Source: Bacteroidota bacterium
GTDB lineage: Bacteria; Bacteroidota; Bacteroidia; Flavobacteriales; Weeksellaceae
Assembly: GCA_023386965.1 (NCBI GenBank)
Contig: JAEWIR010000029.1
Location: 1 to 35,516 of the forward strand
DNA length: 35,516 bases
Direction: 5' to 3'
Shown: one piece after another, positions 1 to 5,411 of the stretch
Layout of the letters: every line of letters starts with the position of its first letter
Position numbering within the stretch: the first letter of the stretch is position 1
The notes under the pieces: model-generated
What the model was told of the DNA's origin: nothing
Databases searched by the model: none
Seen by the model: only the letters and a program-made list of their open reading frames with translations
Translations under genes and position numbers: made by a program

Positions 1-1
1 C

Positions 2-610
2 GCTGAGGGCAAGGAAGATTATGACCTCTTTACTATTGATGAAGATCCTGCCGATCAGGCCGACCTTCAGGCACAGTCTTTCAGGTTTGAAACTGAAGAC
101 AGACCGAACCCGGCTGATAATTCAGCTTCTGCTCAGGAAACTCCTGAAATCCAATCATTCAGTGAGGAAAAGCCAATGGAGTTCAGTTTTTTCGTAAACG
201 AACCGATTAATGAAACCTTAGCTGATTTCAGTACGCCTAAGGAAGAAGTTAAGCCGGAACCGGTTCAGCAGAAGGAAGAAATTAAGATAGAAGAGAAAGC
301 GGAAGTTCCAGCCGCTAAAGCACCTGAAATCAAAACGGTTGAGGTAGAGGAAGAATTTACTTTCATCAACAAGACAGTTAATCAGGAAAAGGTTTTCGAG
401 AGAAGGAATAAACTGAAGGAATTTAATTCCCGCTATCAGGTTTCCGAAAGTGAAAATGATTTCGAAACCGTTCCTGCCTTCAAAAGAAAGAATATTTCAA
501 TTGAAACCTCAGGTGCTTCACAACACAGGATCAATACCTATCTTTCTGAAAACAGCAGCGGTAAGATGCAGGTTCGCGAGAACAGGTTCCTGAACAAGGA
601 CGTAGATTAA
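2..610 (+). CDS. ftsZ: FtsZ, C-terminal tail only (start outside window)
   Basis: The frame is open from base 2 to the TAA at 608-610, giving 202 residues with no start, so this is the 3' end of a longer gene. It is rich in Glu, Asp, Pro and Lys with no globular pattern, as expected of the disordered linker that joins the FtsZ GTPase core to its C-terminal peptide. Near the end is TVPAFKRKN, which resembles the conserved FtsZ tail peptide (PAFxRR type) that binds FtsA and other division partners; about 45 residues follow it. The yqeY gene begins 32 bp downstream on the same strand, an order familiar in flavobacteria. The GTPase domain is not in the window, so the identification rests on the tail peptide and gene order. 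Confidence 0.75.
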   Translation, partial: AEGKEDYDLFTIDEDPADQADLQAQSFRFETEDRPNPADNSASAQETPEIQSFSEEKPMEFSFFVNEPINETLADFSTPKEEVKPEPVQQKEEIKIEEKAEVPAAKAPEIKTVEVEEEFTFINKTVNQEKVFERRNKLKEFNSRYQVSESENDFETVPAFKRKNISIETSGASQHRINTYLSENSSGKMQVRENRFLNKDVD

Positions 611-642
611 GCCCTTCTGTTTAACTTAATAATTTAATTAAG

Positions 643-1089
643 ATGAGTTTAGAACACAATATTACAGAAGCTATAAAGACAGCGATGCGCGAAAAGGACA
701 AAACAGCTCTGGACGCACTTCGAGCGGTGAAAGCACAGATCTTACTGCTGAAAACTGAGGCTAAAGGTGCTGAGGTTTCCGAAGAACAGGAAATTGCCAT
801 TCTGCAGCGTATGATCAAGCAGCGTAAGGATTCTTTCGAACAGTTTTCGGCTCAGGGCCGTACGGACCTGGCTGAAGTTGAAACCGCGCAGACAGCAGTC
901 ATTGAGAAATTTCTGCCGAAGCAACTTTCTGCTGAAGAACTGGAGACAGAGATCCGCAGTATCATTGCCGAAACCGGTGCTGAATCCATGAAGGATTTGG
1001 GAAAAGTGATGGGAACGGCCTCCAAAACCCTTGCCGGCAAATCTGACGGCAAGAGTATTTCAGAAATGGTGAAGAAGCTGCTTACCTAA
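643..1089 (+). CDS. yqeY: GatB/YqeY domain protein
   Basis: A 148-residue soluble protein made of amphipathic helices, full length for the YqeY family. The family resembles the C-terminal tRNA-binding domain of the GatB subunit of Asp/Glu-tRNA amidotransferase, but stand-alone members have no settled function. Family hallmarks seen are DALRAVKAQIL near residue 25, EIAILQRMIKQRKDS near 50-65, the FLPKQLS stretch near 90, and the GKVMG and SKTLAGKSDGK motifs near the end. It starts 32 bp after ftsZ with no terminator between, so the two are probably cotranscribed; the transcript ends at the hairpin at 1155. The start follows an A/T-rich leader without a Shine-Dalgarno, usual in this phylum. Confidence 0.93.
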   Translation: MSLEHNITEAIKTAMREKDKTALDALRAVKAQILLLKTEAKGAEVSEEQEIAILQRMIKQRKDSFEQFSAQGRTDLAEVETAQTAVIEKFLPKQLSAEELETEIRSIIAETGAESMKDLGKVMGTASKTLAGKSDGKSISEMVKKLLT

Positions 1090-1154
1090 CCGCCCGCGGA
1101 TTTTATTATCCGCACTATTAAGGATATCCAACCTTTGCATATCGATTTGATTTG

Positions 1155-1185
1155 AACCCGGAGCATTGCCGCTTCGGGTTTTTTA
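1155..1185 (+). terminator. Intrinsic terminator after ftsZ-yqeY
   Basis: AACCCGGAGC pairs with GCTTCGGGTT (10 bp with one G-T wobble) around a 6-nt loop, followed at once by a T run. It sits 66 bp after the yqeY stop and closes the division-gene operon. Confidence 0.85.
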
Positions 1186-1399
1186 TTATCTTCGGAAACT
1201 ATTATTCCTTTGGCAAAAGGAAAAATAAGCCTTAATATTGGCAACAATCCTGTATTGTCGTGTTGGACCGGAATGAGTACGGGAAATGAAATAATTATGA
1301 AAAGTAATAAATTGCTCAATTCGGCAGATTTTGTTCGGAATGTGTTACGCAATCGGCTGTTTCTTCTACACTTTTAGTACGATGGGCATATTAAAAGAA
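1186..1399. other. Non-coding stretch at the entry of the accessory island
   Basis: Between the yqeY terminator and the first island gene I see no convincing gene. A plus-strand frame is open from 1156 to 1377 but runs through the terminator hairpin and has its first ATG only at 1273. A minus-strand frame covering 1086-1352 also crosses the terminator. The sequence is A+T-rich and has no clear TAnnTTTG promoter. Confidence 0.5.
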
Positions 1400-1780
1400 A
1401 TGTCCGACTATATTTATTATCGTGTTTATAAATATTATTTTAAATGGGGTAAAGAGCAAGGTATTACTGCTGCTGTATTGTTAAGTGGCTTTCAATCATT
1501 ATCCGTATTAATACTTATGTTGGTAATATTGGAGACGGTTTACAGAGTAACAGGAAACGACTATCCTACAAAAGTTGTTTCAGGGTTTTGGGTTTTCTAC
1601 TTTTTAGCTTTATGCTATATTAACGAAATTTATTACTCCCAAGAGGTTCTAAGATCCCTTGATGATAGATGGAAAGATGAACCCACGGATCAAAAGCAAA
1701 GGAAAGGTTGCCGGGTTATCCTGATGTTAGCTATGCCCTGGATTACATTGATAGTACTAGGAATATTGAATAAAAAATAA
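1400..1780 (+). CDS. Hypothetical membrane protein (island gene 1)
   Basis: About 126 residues when started at the ATG at 1400 (MSDYIYYRVYKYYFKWG); ATGs at 1382 and 1331 are in frame but add no recognisable domain. The first 20 residues are aromatic and basic. Two hydrophobic segments follow (about 23-45 and 58-76), then a charged loop with DDRWKDEPTDQKQRKG, and a last hydrophobic helix (about 103-122), suggesting three membrane spans. I do not recognise a named family, though flavobacterial genomes carry small proteins with the same YxxYKYYFK...GITA opening. It is the first of four small genes in an A+T-rich island, and a hairpin repeat lies 70 bp past its stop. Function unknown. Confidence 0.65.
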   Translation: MSDYIYYRVYKYYFKWGKEQGITAAVLLSGFQSLSVLILMLVILETVYRVTGNDYPTKVVSGFWVFYFLALCYINEIYYSQEVLRSLDDRWKDEPTDQKQRKGCRVILMLAMPWITLIVLGILNKK

Positions 1781-1849
1781 ATATATATAATACTGTTGAA
1801 GGGGTAAGTAGCCATTTTGAACTATAGTAGCAAGACCGCCGACAAATTT

Positions 1850-1880
1850 CCCCGCTGCGAAAAGACTCCTGACCTTCAGC
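1850..1880 (+). repeat. Hairpin repeat copy A (type II)
   Basis: Starts CCCCGCTGCG, has the central CTCCTGAC and ends TTCAGC. GCTG can pair with CAGC and GAA with TTC. It shares a further ATGTATTAGA tail with the copy at 3671. It lies 70 bp downstream of island gene 1 and has no T run, so it is not an intrinsic terminator. Confidence 0.8.
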
Positions 1881-1985
1881 ATGTATTAGACGGAAATTGA
1901 TTTTTCAGCCCGAAATTACACCTGGAAAAGGCACTGTGGATAGCATATTGGCTATAGCTTCCGGCGTTTAACCAGGGTAAAAGTA

Positions 1986-2022
1986 GTAAGTTTGGAAATT
2001 CAACAACTATGATGAATTATTC
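1986..2022 (+). repeat. Short direct repeat, first copy
   Basis: The stretch ending CAACAACTATGATGAAT matches 2862-2898 (CAACAATTATGATGAAT) with a few mismatches and small gaps. Both copies lie just upstream of an island gene and both contain a tandem ATGATGAAT start-like sequence, so they may be part of a larger repeated unit. Confidence 0.4.
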
Positions 2023-2053
2023 GATAACAGTTGTGAAATACAATATAAGTGCG

Positions 2054-2734
2054 ATGCTGGAACGGCTCAAAATCAGAAGACTTGGCAAAGGACAGAATGT
2101 AATTTATTTTATATTTCTTTTTATTTCTTGCACCGTATTTGGACAACAGGATTTAAAATTGCAGATAATTAATGATACGATTAAGAAAGTGTCGTCCTAT
2201 GATGATTGCAATATCTTCTATTCTATAACCAATACTTCAAATTCCGATTATTATTTGATTATTGACCCCTCTGAATTTAATGAAACTCCTGATTACAGCG
2301 TGGAACCACTATTTGTTGGACTGCCCGATTATTTTCTGTACGAGAAGGACAATTTTTTACAGCCACATTTCTCGTTTGGTGCTTCAGGAATAAATAAAAA
2401 TAACTTACCTGCTCACTGCGACGGCATTGATGATAGTCTGGGTAGAAGAAGAACTTCGACGCTCATCAATTGCCGCATTTCTGGGTTATTGCTGCATTTA
2501 CGGCCCGGTGAGCAAAAGGTGTTTCGGACGAGAGTTAATTTCCCAAACTATAAAACACGTGGTTATGATTTAACAAATAACGACAACTATTTCTTCCAAA
2601 TTGGCATTAACATCCCTGTCCACTTTCATAATATAATTAATAAGTTAATACCAAAAAGTGATCGAAATTATAAAGTATTCAGCGGTAAATTAGTTTCTGA
2701 CAAGATTCCATTAATTTTTCAGGTCTATAATTAA
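2054..2734 (+). CDS. Exported hypothetical protein (island gene 2)
   Basis: A protein of 226 residues from the ATG at 2054, or 241 from the ATG at 2009. I prefer 2054 because it gives a standard signal peptide: a basic n-region (MLERLKIRRLGKGQN), a hydrophobic core (VIYFIFLFISCTVF) and a G-QQ cleavage region. The longer form buries this core behind 30 residues. The mature part opens with a beta-rich domain (SYDDCNIFYSITNTSNSDYYLII) that looks like an immunoglobulin-like or surface fold, but no family is recognised. The n-region is encoded by an inverted copy of the island repeat (2063-2090). No other start exists between 2054 and the hydrophobic core. A forward repeat copy lies 32 bp after the stop. 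Confidence 0.65.
   Translation: MLERLKIRRLGKGQNVIYFIFLFISCTVFGQQDLKLQIINDTIKKVSSYDDCNIFYSITNTSNSDYYLIIDPSEFNETPDYSVEPLFVGLPDYFLYEKDNFLQPHFSFGASGINKNNLPAHCDGIDDSLGRRRTSTLINCRISGLLLHLRPGEQKVFRTRVNFPNYKTRGYDLTNNDNYFFQIGINIPVHFHNIINKLIPKSDRNYKVFSGKLVSDKIPLIFQVYN
2063..2090 (-). repeat. Hairpin repeat copy F (inverted, degenerate)
   Basis: Read on the plus strand it matches the inverted copy at 3373: both share TGGAACGGCTCAAA, then AGTCAGGAGACTTTGC there against AATCAGAAGACTTGGC here. It lies inside the 5' end of island gene 2 and is translated as ERLKIRRLGKG. It is the most diverged of the six copies. Confidence 0.6.
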
Positions 2735-2765
2735 TCTTGAGAGCGCAGATTAGTATTCCGCGCAT

Positions 2766-2794
2766 CCGCTGCGCAAAGTCTCCTGACTTTGAGC
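2766..2794 (+). repeat. Hairpin repeat copy B (type I)
   Basis: Carries the perfect inverted repeat CAAAGTC-TCCT-GACTTTG, flanked by CCGCTGCG on the left and AGC on the right. It lies 32 bp after the stop of island gene 2. It is identical in its core to the copy at 3175, and it is not followed by a T run. Confidence 0.85.
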
Positions 2795-2861
2795 CTGCAA
2801 TAATACATAGTTATTATCAGTCTTATAAGAATTATTATCTCTGGTTAAATGTGCCCCACAA

Positions 2862-2898
2862 GTTAGCTTTCAAATGCAACAATTATGATGAATGATTC
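2862..2898 (+). repeat. Short direct repeat, second copy
   Basis: Partner of 1986-2022. Its ATGATG begins an 11-codon frame (2885-2920) that stops before island gene 3, whereas the first copy's ATGATG runs into island gene 2. Confidence 0.4.
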
Positions 2899-2937
2899 TC
2901 GCTATGCAAAACTCACGTAAGAAAAAAAGTATATATC

Positions 2938-3150
2938 ATGGAATGTCAATCAAATAATAATTTAGAAGTGATGTGCTGTTTTTGTGGAAATTACCTCCCA
3001 ATAAGTAAAGCATTGGTCTTAAGTATTGTTCCAACCATTTGCAGTGAAGAAAGTCAACAACTTTTTTCGCATAAAAATCACTTTGTAGAAAAGGTTGTAA
3101 AGTCTATTCCTTTACATCCTGATTTTTTTGAAGCGGATGAAAGTGAATAA
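2938..3150 (+). CDS. Small putative zinc-binding protein (island gene 3)
   Basis: A 70-residue soluble protein. C14-x2-C17 (within CCFCG) and H45-x2-H48 could form one zinc site, about 27 residues apart; C13 and C35 are extra cysteines. The C-terminal part (ESQQLFSHKNHFVEKVV, then SIPLHPDFFEADESE) is amphipathic, then acidic. Small CxxCG proteins with a following His-rich segment occur widely in flavobacterial accessory regions, but I cannot assign a named family or function. The start is the first ATG after an A-rich leader; there is no signal peptide or membrane segment. A type I hairpin repeat lies 24 bp after the stop. Zinc binding is inferred from spacing alone. Confidence 0.6.
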   Translation: MECQSNNNLEVMCCFCGNYLPISKALVLSIVPTICSEESQQLFSHKNHFVEKVVKSIPLHPDFFEADESE

Positions 3151-3174
3151 TGTTACGAATTGACTACAGGAGAC

Positions 3175-3203
3175 CCGCTGCGCAAAGTCTCCTGACTTTG
3201 AGC
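3175..3203 (+). repeat. Hairpin repeat copy C (type I)
   Basis: Same core as copy B: CCGCTGCG, then CAAAGTC-TCCT-GACTTTG, then AGC. It sits 24 bp after the stop of island gene 3. The bases that follow (AAATTTCATTT) are not a terminator-like T run. Confidence 0.85.
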
Positions 3204-3372
3204 AAATTTCATTTCTTAACATTCCATAAATCATTATCTTTGATCAAAGCCGGCTCTTACAAAACCTGTTTGAAATAGTTGGTGGTTCCCTTAAATACAG
3301 AGCAATTTTTTAATTTTTTATTAAAAGGATTAAATCATTCATGTTCTTTCGAGCAAGAAGTTATTTGGAACG

Positions 3373-3403
3373 GCTCAAAGTCAGGAGACTTTGCGCAGCG
3401 GGG
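3373..3403 (-). repeat. Hairpin repeat copy D (inverted, type I)
   Basis: Exact reverse complement of the type I core, extended by CCCC at its outer end. It lies 30 bp before the start of island gene 4. A 23-codon frame, ATG 3341 to TAA 3410-3412, reads through it as LERLKVRRLCAAG, the same frame as the inverted copy at 2063. Confidence 0.85.
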
Positions 3404-3432
3404 ATAAATTAATTAGGATCAAAACGAATGAT

Positions 3433-3618
3433 ATGGTGGGATTTGTTTTTGGCGCATTTGGCGCATTTATAAGATGGATTTTTATTTATAATCTTAACTC
3501 AAAAAAAATGGGAGAAGCCTATAATACTAATCCACAAGTGGAAGATGCCAAGAACAGCTATGCTGGTCTTTTTTTGGTTCCGCTAGGCATTATTGTTGGC
3601 ATTTTTATTAAATATTAA
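3433..3618 (+). CDS. Small two-helix membrane protein (island gene 4)
   Basis: A 61-residue protein from the ATG at 3433 (MVGFVFGAFGAFIRWIF). A TTG at 3391 is in frame, but it lies inside the inverted repeat copy D and adds only polar residues, so I reject it. There are two hydrophobic helices: residues 1-19 and about 43-60, joined by a polar loop (SKKMGEAYNTNPQVEDAKNS). No family is recognised. It is the last gene of the island, with a forward repeat copy 53 bp after its stop and the thiL stop about 135 bp beyond, on the other strand. A small inner-membrane or toxin-like peptide is possible, but nothing in the sequence decides it. Confidence 0.5.
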   Translation: MVGFVFGAFGAFIRWIFIYNLNSKKMGEAYNTNPQVEDAKNSYAGLFLVPLGIIVGIFIKY

Positions 3619-3670
3619 ATTTAGTTAAAGGTATATCAGTTTATACCAAATAATAAGCAACTGCACCAAT

Positions 3671-3701
3671 CCCCGCTGCGAAAATCCTCCTGACTTTCAG
3701 C
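3671..3701 (+). repeat. Hairpin repeat copy E (type II)
   Basis: CCCCGCTGCGAAAA, central CTCCTGAC, then TTTCAGC. It shares with copy A the ATGTATTAGA extension to 3711. GCTG pairs with CAGC and AAA with TTT, leaving a CG bulge. It is the last copy, 53 bp past island gene 4. Confidence 0.8.
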
Positions 3702-3752
3702 ATGTATTAGAGGTAATTTATAATCCATGCTAAGGTCAAAAACCTTAAATAA

Positions 3753-4805
3753 TTACCTGTTCAGAAATGCATCCCAGCCCTGGGCGTTCAGTGCGATCAG
3801 TTCGTTACTTCCCGCTGCAACCAGGTAATTGCCTTCTTCCACGGGAGTTACATGACCGATAATAGTAAAATCCGGGTGATTCTTGATCTTGTCATAATCT
3901 GCCGCCGGTATCGTGAACAATAGCTCAAAATCCTCACCACCGTTCAGTGCGCACATCACAGGATTAAGGTTGAGTTCATCTGCAGTGGTCATTGTTAAAG
4001 GATCCATCGGTATTTTGGACTCGTAAAGCCTGAAACCTACCTTGCTTTGGTCGGAAAGATGCAGGATTTCAGACGAAAGTCCGTCTGAGACATCAATCAT
4101 GGAAGTCGGCTGTACGCCCAGTTCCTTTAGGGTGTTTTTGATGTCTGTACGGGCCTCCGGTTTCAACTGCCTTTGCAGGATGTAATCGTAGCCTTCCATT
4201 TCAGGCTGCATATTGGGATTGGCCAGATAAACCGAATGCTCACGCTCCAGGATCTGTAATCCCATATAGGCGCCACCCAGATCACCGGTCACCACCAGTA
4301 AATCACCGGCTTTGGCACCGTTCCGGCTTACCAGGTTTTCAGAATGCTCCAAACCGATTGCAGTAATGCTCATCACCAGACCCGAAGTGGAACTTGTGGT
4401 ATCGCCACCCACCAAATCTACCTTATAGCGTTCACAGGCCAGGGCAATACCTTCATAAATCTCCTCCAGCGCTTCTACAGGAAATCGGTTGGATATCGCC
4501 AGGGAAACCAATATCTGTGTAGGCGTGGCATTCATGGCAGCCAGGTCACTGATGTTAACTACCACCGCTTTGTAACCCAAATGCTTCAGCGGAACGTAAC
4601 CCAGATTAAAATGTACTCCTTCTGCCAGAACATCGGTGGTAACAACGACTTTCTGACCCTGCGGGTTGATGACCGCAGCATCATCACCAATGGAAATCTC
4701 CGTAGACTTATTTTTGAAACTAAAGTTTTCGGTCAAATGCTTTATCAGGCCGAATTCCCCATACTTCGAAATAGGCGTTAACTGTGGATTTTTATCTTCT
4801 AGCAT
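3753..4805 (-). CDS. thiL: Thiamine-monophosphate kinase
   Basis: ThiL phosphorylates thiamine monophosphate with ATP to give thiamine pyrophosphate, the last step of cofactor synthesis. The 350 residues are full length for the family. Hallmarks seen are GDDAAV (40-45), TDVLAEGVHF (57-66), NISDLAAMNA (84-93), GGDT (133-136), IDVSDGLSSE (237-246) and GGEDFELLFT (289-298), covering the aspartates that bind Mg-ATP and substrate. It follows the thioesterase gene by 31 bp on the same strand and is probably cotranscribed with it from the promoter near 5360. Its product supplies the cofactor for enzymes such as MenD, encoded further along. The 3' end abuts the accessory island. Confidence 0.95.
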   Translation of the reverse strand: MLEDKNPQLTPISKYGEFGLIKHLTENFSFKNKSTEISIGDDAAVINPQGQKVVVTTDVLAEGVHFNLGYVPLKHLGYKAVVVNISDLAAMNATPTQILVSLAISNRFPVEALEEIYEGIALACERYKVDLVGGDTTSSTSGLVMSITAIGLEHSENLVSRNGAKAGDLLVVTGDLGGAYMGLQILEREHSVYLANPNMQPEMEGYDYILQRQLKPEARTDIKNTLKELGVQPTSMIDVSDGLSSEILHLSDQSKVGFRLYESKIPMDPLTMTTADELNLNPVMCALNGGEDFELLFTIPAADYDKIKNHPDFTIIGHVTPVEEGNYLVAAGSNELIALNAQGWDAFLNR

Positions 4806-4836
4806 AATTTCTGGGTTTGGTGAGTCGGTTAGGGAA

Positions 4837-5337
4837 TCAGATGGAATTTAAGAGTGCAGGATCAATGTCTTCCGCACGGAAAGGCAGAGCTTTGATATCC
4901 TCGCGTGTGAATATTTTATGATTTTCGGATTTATACTTGGTCAGTACCTCCAGGATATCATCCGGTGGAGTTGTGGATTTTCTCAGCATCATGTCAATCC
5001 ATACACCAAAAGCTTCCGAGGTAGCGCAATGGGTACCGTCCGGCAGATAGAATTTGTGCAGGAACTGGTAGATGGCTCCGTCTTCAGAAAAGCCGTCGAT
5101 TTCCAGGGTGACATAAACCTCCTGGTCCATCAGGATTTCCCGGAAGAAGGAATATCTTTCATGCAGGATTACCGGACCGATTCCCCAACGGTTCAGTTCT
5201 TTTAGGCCCATCCTGTTTTTAGACATAAAGGACATTCTGGTTTGTGCACAATACTCTACGTAAGACGAATTCGCCAGGTGACGGTTGGCGTCAATATCGC
5301 TCCAGCGGACTTCAAATTTATGGTGATATACGGACAT
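4837..5337 (-). CDS. Acyl-CoA thioesterase, hotdog fold (4HBT)
   Basis: A 166-residue protein of the YbgC/FadM-like thioesterase class. The N-terminal RWSDIDANRHLANSSYVEY (11-29) matches the family's D-x-D-x-x-x-H-x-x-N active-site segment, with D16 as the likely catalytic acid. The central helix and strands (SFFREILMDQEVYVTLEI) fit the hotdog fold. Family members hydrolyse acyl-CoA thioesters; the chain length acted on cannot be read from the sequence. The gene heads a two-gene unit with thiL. It is divergent from the flavoprotein gene at 5412, and the 74-bp gap holds a -7 motif for each direction. Confidence 0.88.
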   Translation of the reverse strand: MSVYHHKFEVRWSDIDANRHLANSSYVEYCAQTRMSFMSKNRMGLKELNRWGIGPVILHERYSFFREILMDQEVYVTLEIDGFSEDGAIYQFLHKFYLPDGTHCATSEAFGVWIDMMLRKSTTPPDDILEVLTKYKSENHKIFTREDIKALPFRAEDIDPALLNSI

Positions 5338-5359
5338 TTTTAACTGTTTATTTAGGCGC

Positions 5360-5367
5360 CAAATTTA
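5360..5367 (-). promoter_or_regulatory. -7 element for the thioesterase-thiL unit
   Basis: On the minus strand this reads TAAATTTG, a full match to the Bacteroidota TAnnTTTG consensus, 22 bp before the start codon. No clear TTG -33 box was found. Confidence 0.5.
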
Positions 5368-5394
5368 CGATTAAATGGCCGGTTCTAAAAATCG

Positions 5395-5402
5395 TATTTT
5401 TG
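5395..5402 (+). promoter_or_regulatory. -7 element for the flavoprotein gene
   Basis: TATTTTTG matches TAnnTTTG and ends 9 bp before the ATG at 5412, so the mRNA leader would be only a few bases. The -33 region is weak. Confidence 0.5.
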
Positions 5403-5411
5403 CCGTGTTTT

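Larger units (their letters stand above)
1190..3752. other. Accessory island of single-gene units separated by hairpin repeats
   Basis: Four small orphan genes, all on the plus strand, sit between two core loci (ftsZ-yqeY and thiL). Each gene is followed within 24-70 bp of its stop by a forward copy of one short repeat (1850, 2766, 3175, 3671). Two inverted copies (2063, 3373) lie at or just before the starts of genes 2 and 4. Base composition is visibly more A+T-rich than the flanking core genes. No recombinase, transposase or insertion sequence ends were found, so the mobility of the units is inference from layout only. Confidence 0.6.

Noticed and set aside
1086..1352. 88-residue minus-strand frame over the yqeY terminator
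   Set aside because: It runs through a clear terminator hairpin and into the yqeY 3' end, has no promoter, and its sequence resembles no protein family.
1156..1377. Open plus-strand frame between yqeY and island gene 1, possibly a decayed gene
   Set aside because: It begins inside the terminator, its first ATG is at 1273, and only 34 codons would remain; not enough to call a gene or pseudogene.
2766..2794. Hairpin repeats as intrinsic terminators of the island genes
   Set aside because: None of the forward copies is followed by a T run, and inverted copies lie before or inside gene starts.
1850..3701. CRISPR-like array, because of six copies of one short repeat
   Set aside because: Copies are in both orientations, spaced by 180-700 bp with genes between, and no cas genes are present.
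3731..3747. Hairpin TAAGGT-CAAAA-ACCTTA after thiL
   Set aside because: Only 6 bp and without a T run on the minus strand; too weak to call a terminator.
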